NCBI GenBank assembly: GCA_016700335.1
Contig: CP065014.1
Location: forward strand, 781,001-845,000
DNA length: 64,000 nucleotides
Source of the DNA: Chlorobiota bacterium
Lineage (GTDB): Bacteria; Bacteroidota; Ignavibacteria; OLB7
Reading direction: 5' to 3'
Shown: positions 36,484-47,000 of the stretch, one piece after another
Layout: every line of letters begins with the position of its first letter
How positions within the stretch are numbered: position 1 is the stretch's first letter
Made by a program: the position numbers and the translations under genes
Notes under the pieces: generated by a model
What the model was told of the DNA's origin: nothing
The model's database searches: none
The model's input: the letters and a program-made list of their open reading frames with translations, nothing else

Positions 36484-36506
36484 AGTTTATGTTTATGTAT
36501 TTGAAT

Positions 36507-37367
36507 TTAAGTTATGGATGGGTAATTATGGTAACGATTATAGCTATGATGGTAACGGTAACATATTACTCCCTTGTAATATCTGGTGTCAAAAGTATAG
36601 TCAAAATTTTCATGGATATTCGCACCAAATAAAATTCCAGTTGAATCTGAAACAATAGCATTTTCGTAATAGAAAACAGGTTTCCAATCAATTCTCGCTC
36701 TAATTTTCTTTGACCAAAGTAATTTATTATTTGAATCTACTTTGATTAAATATCCTCCACCATAAAATAGTTCATCATTTTTTAAAGTATCATTATTATC
36801 TAAAATCAACCACCGACTAAAAGCCCCGGAAAAATAAGTAGAATTATCGAAATTATTAACATCAATAGACATGATTTCCGCACCGCTATATTGTAAATAA
36901 GGTCTACTATTGTAAGAAGAAAGTAATTTGCCTTCATAATTATATTTCAAAGCAAACATAGAGTTTTGCTCTAAGACAATCGTATCAAAAATGGCTCTAC
37001 CAGAAGCACCACCACAAATAACATAGTTCCCATATTTATCAATTGCCAAATCATGTATGCTTCTACGCTCCTTTCCAAGTGGCTGAATGATTTTTAAAAT
37101 TTCGCCATTAGAATTTAAAGTTGCCAAGTAAAATTCTGTTTTATTATGCATAACAGGAGCAAAGATATTTTCATCGATTTTCATTGTTGTATCTGAAACA
37201 TACATTTGCCCAATACATAAATTTCCGTTACCTGAAACTTGTATTTGAGAAATATCTAAGATATGAGTATTTACATGAATTTTCTTCACCCACTCCACAT
37301 TTTGAGATAATCCGTAACTCAAGCAAATAAGCCATATACAAGCTGTTGTGTAAAATAATTTTCTCAT
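36507..37367 (-). pseudogene. SBBP T9SS protein, 3'-truncated
   Basis: 286 codons with the same start as its neighbours (MRKLFYTTACIWLICLSYG). The body follows the SBBP pattern to about residue 255, then runs into Tyr/His-rich sequence (YRYHHSYNRYHNYPSIT) and stops 2 bp before the tracrRNA-VOC unit. The remaining ~250 residues and the T9SS tail of the paralogues are missing. It overlaps the upstream gene by ATGA. Without a sorting domain the product is unlikely to reach the surface. Confidence 0.8.
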
Positions 37368-39013
37368 TTATTAATTACAAAAGAGATAGTTTCAGTTATT
37401 CCGTCATGCTCAATAGTGCAGAAGTATTTACCGTTAGTAAAAGTTGATTTGTCTAATTCAACAAACTCTGTAAGTGGTAAAATATCTTTAGTAAATAATT
37501 TTTCTCCAATTGAATTAAAGCAACTAAGCAAGGATTTATGCGGCTTAGCAGACATCCTGATTTTAATAAACTCCTCTGATTCTGAAATTTGCAAATTGTT
37601 TTTATCTTCTAATTTAAGCGATAAAGTAGGCAATTTTATTTTTGCTAAAAAAGCGCCATAAGGAATATTAAAGTTAAAATTTCCTAATTCTGTTCTTCCT
37701 TGAAGAAAAGATATAATGTATATATTGTTTACTGAGTCGGTAGCAATAGTCGGATAACGCTCGTTTCCCATCCCATTAATTGAAGTTTGCCATAGAATAC
37801 TTCCAGTTGAATGATCCAACATCAGAATTAGTATATCACTTGAGTAATACTCAAATGTAGAATATTCAGATAGTGTTGGTACTATAGTTTTATTAAATAT
37901 CGAAATGGGTTGATTAAATGAAAAAGATACTACTAATTCTCCTAATTTGGTAAGTGCAATTGATGGAGATGAAGCATTACCAAATGTTTGTATCCACATA
38001 AGATTCCCAGTTTCAGCTACTAAAGCCATGACAAATGAACTGCTATCTTTTACCAAAATTTCACCTCTATATTGCAAGTTACCAGTAGTATGGCCACTTA
38101 GATAAATAATCCCATTTTTTGACTTGACTTCGTTAACTTCATCAAAATATGTACCTCCAATTAAATTACTCCATAATACTTTACCAGAGTTATTAAGCAT
38201 TGCAATGAATATATCAGAATTTCTCGCTGTAAAAATTGTTGTATCAATACCTACCTTGCCACTTTCAGCAACATTACTTACAAATGCAATATGATTCAAG
38301 TCATCACTAATTATATCCATATTGTTAGTGGAAAAGCTCTGACCATCAATTCTTCCGTATATTTTTTTTATCCAATTTGTTCTTCCAGTCGAATCTGTGG
38401 ATAAAATAAACCCTCGACAACCACTTAAAGTGTCTGAATTTAATATTATCCGACCTCCACATAGCCCAGCCGCATATATATTACCATTTTTATCTGTAGT
38501 TAAAGCCTCTCCTTGAGCTGAACCATAATCTATATATTTTATTGGATAAGACCAAATTAATTTACCTGTGGTATCATACTTAATTAAAAATAGACCATTG
38601 CCAACTAACTTCCCAGATTTATCTAAAATTACAGAATCGAAGATTGCTAGTCCATAGTATTCACCTATTATCAAGGAATAACCTTGATTAAGTAAAGCAA
38701 TATCACGGATTAAAATTTTGTTTTTGGAAAGTGGTTGAGTAATTTTTATAAGTTCATTACTGAAATTAGACCTGAAAACAAAGAAGCCTTTTTGAGTAGT
38801 TAATGGGTCAATAATTTTATTATCAATATTAATTATTGTATCAGACAAAAAGTTAAAACCAAAGCAATATGAATTACTGTTAGTTTCAATAAAAGGTTTA
38901 TCTAGAAAGTGGACGTTACCTACAATTTTCTTCACCCACTCCACCTCTTGAGATAACCCATAACTCAAGTAAATAAGCCATATAGAAGCTGTTGTGTAAA
39001 ATAATTTTCTCAT
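37364..39013 (-). CDS. SBBP-repeat T9SS surface protein
   Basis: 549 residues; signal peptide MRKLFYTTASIWLIYLSYG. SBBP-type blades are seen at ALTTDKNGNIYAAGLCGG, SKNGIIYLSGHTTG and ATDSVNNIYIISF. The C-terminal ~75 residues (PHKSLLSCFNSIGEKLFTKD...ETISFVINK) form a T9SS-type domain almost identical to that of the 39010 gene, while the middle is diverged. It overlaps both neighbours by ATGA, so translation is coupled along the operon. Confidence 0.88.
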   Translation of the reverse strand: MRKLFYTTASIWLIYLSYGLSQEVEWVKKIVGNVHFLDKPFIETNSNSYCFGFNFLSDTIINIDNKIIDPLTTQKGFFVFRSNFSNELIKITQPLSKNKILIRDIALLNQGYSLIIGEYYGLAIFDSVILDKSGKLVGNGLFLIKYDTTGKLIWSYPIKYIDYGSAQGEALTTDKNGNIYAAGLCGGRIILNSDTLSGCRGFILSTDSTGRTNWIKKIYGRIDGQSFSTNNMDIISDDLNHIAFVSNVAESGKVGIDTTIFTARNSDIFIAMLNNSGKVLWSNLIGGTYFDEVNEVKSKNGIIYLSGHTTGNLQYRGEILVKDSSSFVMALVAETGNLMWIQTFGNASSPSIALTKLGELVVSFSFNQPISIFNKTIVPTLSEYSTFEYYSSDILILMLDHSTGSILWQTSINGMGNERYPTIATDSVNNIYIISFLQGRTELGNFNFNIPYGAFLAKIKLPTLSLKLEDKNNLQISESEEFIKIRMSAKPHKSLLSCFNSIGEKLFTKDILPLTEFVELDKSTFTNGKYFCTIEHDGITETISFVINK

Positions 39014-40653
39014 TTATTAATTACAAAAGAGATAGTTTCAGTTATTCCGTCATGCTCAATAGTGCAGAAGTATTTACCGTTATTAAAAGTTGATTTGCTC
39101 AATTCAATAAAATCTGTAAGTGGTAAAATATCTTTAGTAAATAATTTATCTCCAATTGAATTAAAGCAACTAAGCAAGGATTTATGGGGTTTAGCGGGCA
39201 TTTTAATTTTTACAAACTCCTCTGATTCTAAAACTTGTAAATTATTTTTATCTTCTAAATTAACCGATAAAGTAGGCAATTTTATTTTTGCTAAGAATGA
39301 GCCGTAATGAGCATCAAAAGAAATTCCTAGGATATCTGGCACTCCAACAAAGTTGCAAATCAAGTATAAGTGATTTAATGAGTCCAAGCCAACAATTGGG
39401 AACCGTTCGCTTCCTTTGTTGCCAATTTTAAAACTAAATAATACATCACCACTTGAATTTATTTGCTCAATTAAAATATCTGCTGAATAAGTATCTTTTT
39501 CATTCTTAAATGGGATGTATTTTCTGTTCGATAAGACAGTATCCCAAAATTCTACACTAACAAATAAATTATTTTTAGAAACTGCCAAGTTTGGGTATCC
39601 ACAATATTTCCCGTAGTCTTTAATCCATTTTTTTTCACCATTTCCTGCATTCAAGGCAATTACAAAAGTTGATGAATTTTTAAATACTCTTTCTCCATTC
39701 ATATACATATCACCACTTGTAAAACCGCTTACATACACGGTTTCATTTATTAGTTTCACATCACTCATAATTTCTGTTTTCTCTCCACCAAGTATTTTTG
39801 TCCAAACCAAATTACCCAAAGTATCAAATAATGAAATTAGAATATCATTCTCTTTACTAATTAGTTTTACAGAATCAATAATAATAGCTCCCTTATAAGA
39901 AATATTTGAAGCAAATAACAACCCTTTTTTCTTATCATTAGAAAGTCGCATACCGTAGTTAAACAATTGCGATGAACCGAGATTACCATAAATTTTTTTT
40001 ACCCATTTATTATTGCCTTCCAAGTCTGATTTAATTATAAAAGCTGTAGAGTTAAGTGTATCATTGTTTGCTATTACTCCACCACTGCACAGCCCAGCGA
40101 AGTATAAAGAACTTTCATCTATGGTTATAGCCTTACCTTGCGCGGTGCCAAAACTTCCATTATTGTAATATGAGATTGGGTATGCCCATTTAACTTTTAA
40201 TGATGAATCAAGTTTCATTAAAAACATACCAAACCCTTTTGTTTGACCTGACTTATCTAATATAATGCTATCAAATATTGCAAGATTATTATACTCACCA
40301 ATTATAAAACTGTTCATATCACCATCTACCACCAAACCATTAAGAGTATGTTTTTTACGACTTTGAGGAATTTTTATATTGCCAATAGTACCATTGTTTT
40401 TTACGTTTGAAACAAAAAATTCTGTTACCCCATAATTATTTGGATTTATTATTTGGTCGTCAATAGTTAGTAAAGTATCAGGTGTAAAAGCCTGTGAAAA
40501 AAGAATAGCACCATTAACGCTTATAAAGATGTGTCCCAAGTCGATGTTATTTATACTACCTGTAATTAATTTCACCCACTCCACATTTTGAGATAATCCG
40601 CAACTCAAGCAAATAAGCCATATACAAGCTGTTGTGTAAAATAATTTTCTCAT
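39010..40653 (-). CDS. SBBP-repeat T9SS surface protein
   Basis: 547 residues, paralogue of the 37364 product with near-identical signal peptide and C-terminal domain and a diverged middle (for example AITIDESSLYFAGLCSGG, INETVYVSGFTSG). Its start codon overlaps the stop of the metzincin-like gene by ATGA. The final residues GKYFCTIEHDGITETISFV are shared with the metzincin-like protein itself, so the same sorting tail has spread across two protein families in this operon. Confidence 0.88.
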   Translation of the reverse strand: MRKLFYTTACIWLICLSCGLSQNVEWVKLITGSINNIDLGHIFISVNGAILFSQAFTPDTLLTIDDQIINPNNYGVTEFFVSNVKNNGTIGNIKIPQSRKKHTLNGLVVDGDMNSFIIGEYNNLAIFDSIILDKSGQTKGFGMFLMKLDSSLKVKWAYPISYYNNGSFGTAQGKAITIDESSLYFAGLCSGGVIANNDTLNSTAFIIKSDLEGNNKWVKKIYGNLGSSQLFNYGMRLSNDKKKGLLFASNISYKGAIIIDSVKLISKENDILISLFDTLGNLVWTKILGGEKTEIMSDVKLINETVYVSGFTSGDMYMNGERVFKNSSTFVIALNAGNGEKKWIKDYGKYCGYPNLAVSKNNLFVSVEFWDTVLSNRKYIPFKNEKDTYSADILIEQINSSGDVLFSFKIGNKGSERFPIVGLDSLNHLYLICNFVGVPDILGISFDAHYGSFLAKIKLPTLSVNLEDKNNLQVLESEEFVKIKMPAKPHKSLLSCFNSIGDKLFTKDILPLTDFIELSKSTFNNGKYFCTIEHDGITETISFVINK

Positions 40654-41969
40654 TTTTGGATTACAAAAGAAATAGTTTCAGTTATTCCATCATGCTCAAT
40701 AGTGCAGAAGTATTTGCCATTATTAAAACTGCTTGCATCAATTGTAAATAATTGTTCTCCTGTTTCAAATTGTTTAATCAAATCATCTTCAATTTTCTTC
40801 CCTTTTACATCAATCAAAAATACCTTTACGTTTTGCGCCCTATTAGTTCTAAATTTTATATGAAGTGAATAATTTGTTGGGTTAGGATATGCAATAATTG
40901 TAGAGCGGTTTGCATCACTGCTTGAAAACTCCACCTCACTTATTCCACTTTGGCAATATAGCTTCATAAACATACATTTATCATCTTGTGATAGCCCTTC
41001 ACGATTTGCATTTCCACCTCCTCCTCCACCCCGCATAATTCCATCAATTGTTGAATCACATCGACTTAATATCTTATTTCCGAGTGAATCTCTTTCGTAA
41101 TAATGCGTAGTACCCCTACCTGTTGAGTCCACATATTCCATTCGTAATAAAGTATGCCCTAACTCATGCTCTAATAAATCCCTCATCGAAACTGCTTTTG
41201 TTTGCCCACCAATTCCACTTCTTAATTTTTGTAGATTGCTTTGCATGGTTGAATCGCTGCTTTCACCATTATAGTAAAATATATTTACTGTATCGCTTCT
41301 ATCAGTAACCCCTTTACTAAAGTTAATAAATATTCCTGTCTCTGTTGGGCATCTTCCGCGGCAGGAATCATCTTTATTTATTCCTGCTTCTTTAGTTCGA
41401 TTTATTCCAAGAACTCTACTTAATGGTTCACCTAAAAAATCCTCTGGTCTGTTACTAAATCTAATTTTTAATTTACATTTACAACTATCATTCTGTTTAT
41501 CACACAGGCAATTCCATTCATCAAGCACCACAGCTAAATCACAATGAATTTTCTTTATATCAAAAATGCAAACGGTATCTTTTACAATAGCAGTATCATT
41601 CACCGCAACTACCTTTTTGTGCTTTGGGTATAAGCAAAAAGTATCATACATTTTTTCTTGAGGATTGTTTGTATTATACAATGTATCCTTATCAAACTCT
41701 GCGCAAAGTGGGAGTTTAATCCTCGCTGGCATAATTTTTGTACCATTTTGTGTTATAAACGCGTGTGGGTTAGATATACAAGTTTCAAAATCATTAACGA
41801 TAGTCTGACCACTTGAAATAAAGCAGTCAAAGTGATAAGGATATTTTTTATCTGGGCAGCCTGTAGGCTTATTACATGGGTTCTTAGGGCAGGTGTCAGT
41901 CTGCATATTTTGCGCATTCGCAAAACCACATATAGCAAAAAACAGAATTACTTTTAAAATATTTCTCAT
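40650..41969 (-). CDS. Metzincin-like secreted protein with altered zinc site, T9SS
   Basis: 439 residues with a signal peptide (MRNILKVILFFAICGFANAQ), Cys-rich N-terminal part and the EWNCLCDKQ block shared with the 3075 protease. The zinc motif reads HELGHTLLRME: H268, E269 and H272 are present, but the glycine is replaced by L275 and the third histidine by E278. A likely Met-turn (GIMRGGGGGG) follows. It may bind zinc differently or be inactive. The C-terminus is the shared operon sorting tail. Second gene after the 41998 partner gene (28 nt). Confidence 0.85.
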   Translation of the reverse strand: MRNILKVILFFAICGFANAQNMQTDTCPKNPCNKPTGCPDKKYPYHFDCFISSGQTIVNDFETCISNPHAFITQNGTKIMPARIKLPLCAEFDKDTLYNTNNPQEKMYDTFCLYPKHKKVVAVNDTAIVKDTVCIFDIKKIHCDLAVVLDEWNCLCDKQNDSCKCKLKIRFSNRPEDFLGEPLSRVLGINRTKEAGINKDDSCRGRCPTETGIFINFSKGVTDRSDTVNIFYYNGESSDSTMQSNLQKLRSGIGGQTKAVSMRDLLEHELGHTLLRMEYVDSTGRGTTHYYERDSLGNKILSRCDSTIDGIMRGGGGGGNANREGLSQDDKCMFMKLYCQSGISEVEFSSSDANRSTIIAYPNPTNYSLHIKFRTNRAQNVKVFLIDVKGKKIEDDLIKQFETGEQLFTIDASSFNNGKYFCTIEHDGITETISFVIQK

Positions 41970-41997
41970 TATAAAATTTTATTTTTTGGGTTAGTGG

Positions 41998-42996
41998 TTA
42001 ATAATTTTTCATCTCATTTATTCTTGCTCTAAGCCTTGCAATGAACTCTGTAACTGATAGAGTAGAGCCATAACCAAAGTCCTCTATATGCGTTACCATG
42101 CCATTTTGAACAGGGAACATAGCCACACTCCTAAACCTATCGCTTTGTTTTCGTGGAAAAATAGAATAATAGTTGTAGTAGTTTTCATGGCACAAATCTA
42201 TAACGTCCAAAAACACAACATACTCTTTGTTCTTATGGGCTTCTAAGGTGGTGTCTGTTAAATATGTTCCATCGCTGTTTATCCCAGTTCTAAACCATTC
42301 ACTCACATACTTAAATTGCAGGCATGAGCCAATACTGGCAATATGCTTGTTTGTAGAAGTTAAAAGTGTGTTCGGTTGTGGTTTCGCTGGTGGGTTTGTG
42401 TTAATGCAATCAGGTATTAATTTCCCTTTTATCGGGTCAATAATTGAGGTTGTAAGCACCTTGCCGCTTTTTGCCCAGCCAGCATAAGGGTCATAAGCAT
42501 TTGTTACTTCTTCGGTTTTTACATAAGCTATTATGCCCGAACTTGTAAGCATATAATCTAAATATGGTTTTGGAGAAAGGGCTAATACATCTCCTAAAAT
42601 TTTGTTGTGTAAATAATCTCTTGCCATTTGATAAATGCTCAAAGAGCCAGTTCTTCCGTAGTAGAAAAATCTAACAGGGTCATAGTCATTCATTGTGTAG
42701 TCGTATCTTATAGCTCGTTTTAAGGAATCGTCCCAAGTCCTACGCTTGAAAAAACCATCAAGCCATGCAACAGAAACAGTTTTTTGAATGCTATCCCCTA
42801 CAATATAGCTTGCCATCACATCAAGCGGCATATCGCTTGTAAGTGGCAAAGTATTCATTTGATACCAATTTGAATAGACCAAACTTCGGTAGCTTGGCAT
42901 ACATGGTGGGGCAGGTAAATTCATGTTTTGAGCAATTAAGGAATTGGAAAGTAAAATAACAATTTGGAAGATAATAAAAAAGACTAAGTGTTTCAT
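41998..42996 (-). CDS. Secreted protein of unknown family, partner of the metzincin-like gene
   Basis: 332 residues starting at the ATG at 42996 (MKHLVFFIIFQIVILLSNSLIAQ gives a clean signal peptide; an upstream frame to 43068 is possible but unlikely). It is a paralogue of the 4311 protein: PPCMPSYRSL, MNDYDPVRFFYYGRTG, NAYDPYAGWAKSGK, DPIKGK and EDFGYGSTLSVTEF are conserved. No T9SS tail. First gene of the five-gene operon down to 36507. Confidence 0.78.
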   Translation of the reverse strand: MKHLVFFIIFQIVILLSNSLIAQNMNLPAPPCMPSYRSLVYSNWYQMNTLPLTSDMPLDVMASYIVGDSIQKTVSVAWLDGFFKRRTWDDSLKRAIRYDYTMNDYDPVRFFYYGRTGSLSIYQMARDYLHNKILGDVLALSPKPYLDYMLTSSGIIAYVKTEEVTNAYDPYAGWAKSGKVLTTSIIDPIKGKLIPDCINTNPPAKPQPNTLLTSTNKHIASIGSCLQFKYVSEWFRTGINSDGTYLTDTTLEAHKNKEYVVFLDVIDLCHENYYNYYSIFPRKQSDRFRSVAMFPVQNGMVTHIEDFGYGSTLSVTEFIARLRARINEMKNY

Positions 42997-43085
42997 AAAA
43001 TGATTTAGATTTATTAATTGAATATTAATTATCACAATAATAATAAATAATAAATAATAATAAATCATAATAAATCATAATAAAT

Positions 43086-43559
43086 AACTCACCTTACTCA
43101 GAATTAGAATAAAATTGAATACATTTGCAAGTGAATTAATAATAACTTTTCAAGTTAAGAAATGGAAAATTTAATGGAAAATTTTGCGGATTTATATAGT
43201 GATTATTTGATTACATATAGTTCATATACCACACCAACAGGTTTGGGATCATTGTTGTCCGTCAAGCATGACAAAATTACCCGAGCATTATATATGGAGG
43301 ATTATGACAGCAAATTTGTGTGGCAAACAGGAAAAGTATATGTTCAAGAATTGACACAATCCGAAGAATTGATAACCTTAACTTTTGATGTTTCGATAGA
43401 AGAAAAACGATATACAGACGAGAGTGAATTGAATTGTTGTCACTTTGATTATGTTTTTGGAAGGTCTGTAAAAGGAGTGAATTTTTTACAGCTTTGATAG
43501 AGGTTGGAGGGATGCGATTGCCAGTTGGGGTTGAGTTTGTAAAAAAAGATTTGTGGGAA
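43086..43559 (+). mobile_element. Left-end fragment of the IS4-like element
   Basis: Matches 7070-7548 of the complete element, including the left inverted repeat (one change) and the transposase start MENLMENFADLYSDYL at 43162. A one-base deletion near 43485 breaks the frame (VNFLQL then stop). The match ends at TTGTGGGAA, where an XRE gene fragment begins. Upstream is a low-complexity TAATAAATAA stretch (43030-43085). Confidence 0.88.
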
Positions 43560-43724
43560 TTCGAATATTTTAGTAAGTTCGCTAATGTATTTGAGCAGGC
43601 TGTAGTCCTTTGCATTTTCTAAATTACCATAAGTTGTGCGGCAGACATCAAGTTCTTTGGCTACAAATTCCTGCGTATAACTTTTCTCTAAGCGTTGCTC
43701 TTTTATTTTATACACAAATTTCAT
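43560..43724 (-). pseudogene. XRE-family HTH gene fragment
   Basis: From ATG 43724 the frame reads MKFVYKIKEQRLEKSYTQEFVAKELDV with an HTH (QEFVAKELDVCRTTYGNLE) and ends at FEF, where it meets the IS4 fragment. The C-terminal part of the regulator is lost. Confidence 0.7.
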
Positions 43725-44073
43725 TTTTAGAAGTGTTGTTAAAAAGTGATAATATTTTTTTGTCAAACTTAACAATAATATTTTTGAACATTTCTTCTGA
43801 ATGTTTAAAATATTACACAACAATTTTAATTTTTTTATACACCAGCCATATACCACGAAATCTATAGTTTGTTAGGTTTGTAGCGTTGTAAAAATGAAAT
43901 TGAATAGTTGGTTCGTTCTTTGTTCACAGAAAAAAATATTACCGAATCACAATCGATAAAAACCCACGATTGTCTTCATTTTTCACATCAAATTCGTTTT
44001 GAATTTATTAGCTCCGAATGGTTTTAATTTTAAAACCATATCGGGAAATCCCTTAACCAATAATTTTTTTACA
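43725..44073. other. Intergenic region between divergent genes
   Basis: 349 nt without a gene. AT-rich; likely holds the promoter of the 44074 gene. I did not find a fully convincing -33/-7 pair. A TTAGGTTTG at 43873-43881 resembles a -7 box. Confidence 0.3.
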
Positions 44074-47000
44074 ATGAAAAAAATTAATCTTTCCATCAGA
44101 GCCAAAGCAATTGTTTTGCTAATGCTCATTCAGTTTTCTTATGGTTCTTATGCACAGTCCCCGCCTGCTTGGATATCCTCACCCGCGGACAATGCTACAA
44201 ATGTTCAATTGTTACCGACAATAACAATCAGAACACACACGGCAATTGATTCAAGCCGGGTAACTTGGCAATACCCCAACTTGGCTAACTCAGTAAACCA
44301 AAACCCTGTGCCACAGACGTTACAGGTAATTCCAAGAATCTTATCAGATAGTTTAGCAGACTCTTTGCATAAGTATTTATCAGTTCCCGGCAAATATGTT
44401 TTAGTGGATGACACGACATTGAAATTCACTCCATCAATTCCGCTAATCCCTTCAATGGAGTATGTGGCGGTCATTAAAAACTTGTGGGTTGGTTCTGGTG
44501 GAATTACCACAGGACCTCAAACATATTTTAATGCCTCCGGTTATGTTGTGAGTTTTAAAACTATTCCGAGTGTTCATAAATTACTTTTTTCATCATTGCC
44601 ACAGAATGGATATATTAAATGCAGTGATAGTATAAAACTTGTGTTCAACAGGAAAATAAATTCTTTGACAACTCCATTAGGCAATTTGGTAAAATTTAAG
44701 AAATTAGATAGTTCAAATATTGATGCAAATTCAATTACACATCATTTCTATTCAGATGTAACTGTCCCCATTTGGATAGGTGGTATAGATAGCAATACCA
44801 TATTTGTCAAACCTGGGCCAGCTTTAGAAAACTCATCATTGACAATGACAGTTTATACTGACTATCTAAACGGCGATAGCACCACACGCAAAGAATATGC
44901 CGTTCATAAGAAAGATGCTTTCAAATTAAACATGAATATAAGTGCGCCTGCTGGCTCTGATAGCAATAGGATTTGGGGTTTGATATCTATTCCAAAAGGG
45001 GATAATTATTTTATCTCTGGCGAACAGGTTACGCTTTCTGCGGCGGAGAATGATTCCGTATATTCGTTTGTAAAATGGCTTTGCCCTGAGAACCCCGCTA
45101 TTAACAACTCTACCGAATCAGTAGTAAAATTTTCTTATGGGTGCAGTGAATTAAGGGATATAAAAATTACGGCGGTTTATAAAAAATTTGATTCGATTGA
45201 AGTAGTTGTTTCAGCACCAACCAACGGGCAGATAAAAGTGTTTAATAGTAGCTTGGCTCTGTTAGGTGGTGCTGGAAATTATAAAATTGCGCCGAATGAG
45301 CAAATCCAGTTAGTCTCAATCCCAGATTCTAATTATGAACATTTTGGTTGGATAACTAATGATGCACCCCTAAACTCAATGATAGGCTCGGGTTCCCCTC
45401 CGATTGACAACACGCTAAAGATACAGAACAAGGGGAAATATGGTAATCTTATTGAAGTAACATCTGATATTGACCCAGGGCTTCCAAAGGCTAAGCAATA
45501 TTGTGCTTCTTTAAGTTTTGAGTGGTTGATTGATGAAGGATGTAAAAGTGTAAATAGCCTACCAGGTTTTGGGAATGTTACATTAGAGACTGATGACCCG
45601 TTTGCATCAATCCCTATCAATATTGATTTAACTGGAACTTGTTATCAAATTGAGGGTATAATGAATAATGGTGTCCCAACCCAGTTTACACCACCTGTTC
45701 AAGTTTTGCTTAGCAGTGTTCCAGTTGGGCGTGCCCCCAACTGCAATAGTGTAGTAGTGTTTATTAGCAGAGTAAAATGCAAATTTGATTTGACCACTTA
45801 CTTAAATAATAGAAAAGCTAGTGAAATTGGCTATAAAAAAGAGGTAGATGGTAGTGGTCATTTGACGGATGTTACTGTAAAGATCTACCATAAATGTGGC
45901 GAAAGAAGAGAATTAATAGGTTACTCCGGCTATGCAAACCAGCAGAATACATCTGTAACTAACATGATATATGATATAAGGCGCGGGATAGAAGTAGCTT
46001 ACATTGAACTACCTTGTGGCGAAGAAATTGAACTTGAGGCAGTAAAAGATATTCGTGAGGAGGGTTTTAATTTCTCACACTGGAGTTACGGCTCACCTAT
46101 GACAAAGTATGTGCGCCCCTCACCCCCAGAAACTCCTACTTTTTCGTTTGTGTTAGATAGAGATAAAAGTGCTATTGCCATTTTTAGAGAGGAGTTCAGG
46201 CTCAGAAAAATAGGTTTCTACCAAAACAATGCTATACCCTGGAGCGGTGGGGATGTAAGTTGGTATTCAACAAAGATACTCAATGCATTATCTAAAGCTG
46301 GTGAAATGCCGGAGGACATAAACATATACTTAACTGCTATAGAGATGAATACTTATGCACCTGTTGGTGAAACCCCTAATGTTCAAACTAATTGGGTTAG
46401 ATATGGGACAGAAATTCAATATCAATTTAATGAACCTGTAAATAAGAGTTCTATATCTGAAACCAATTGGTGGCGTTTGTATTGTATGGATGAAAGTTTG
46501 AGGTTTGATATAGGTTATAGCGGCTCGCAAAAAGTAATTTATACACCTAAGAGCCAATACTTAACTTGGTCTAATGAAGATAAAAGAGTAACGCAAAAAC
46601 TACTAACAACTGAATCAAACCCAAGGATTGGTAATGGTGCAGAATATGGGATTTCGTATATGGAAAAATTTAGAATAAGAACAGAAGGGATTACAAACCT
46701 GAGTGGAGAACATATATGGAACCCAGGGACGTATTATGCAGAAACAGAGATGCCGGGGGTTAATTTATTTCTTCATTCAGTAAGACCAACAGCAACTTCA
46801 GGAGATGGTCCATTAGAAGCATATACATTGTATGATGCTGGAATCAGAGATGTAGTAAGCGGTTCAAGTTATGCGCTTGATGGAAAGGTACCAGAGTGGT
46901 GTTATGATGAGATAAAAGCAGGAAGCAAATTGGTTTATAATAAAAAAATGATTTCAAAAGACAAATTATCACGAACCGATTTAGTAACGGCAGATATCTC

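Larger units (their letters stand above)
35917..36505. repeat. tracrRNA-VOC duplication unit, copy 1
   Basis: A ~590-bp segment present again at 57962-58551 with about seven substitutions and one A indel. It spans the tracrRNA promoter, the whole tracrRNA and the whole VOC gene plus ~22 bp upstream of its ATG. The left end starts in AAGAAATTATTT just upstream of cas9's start; the right end abuts a truncated SBBP gene. Confidence 0.92.
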
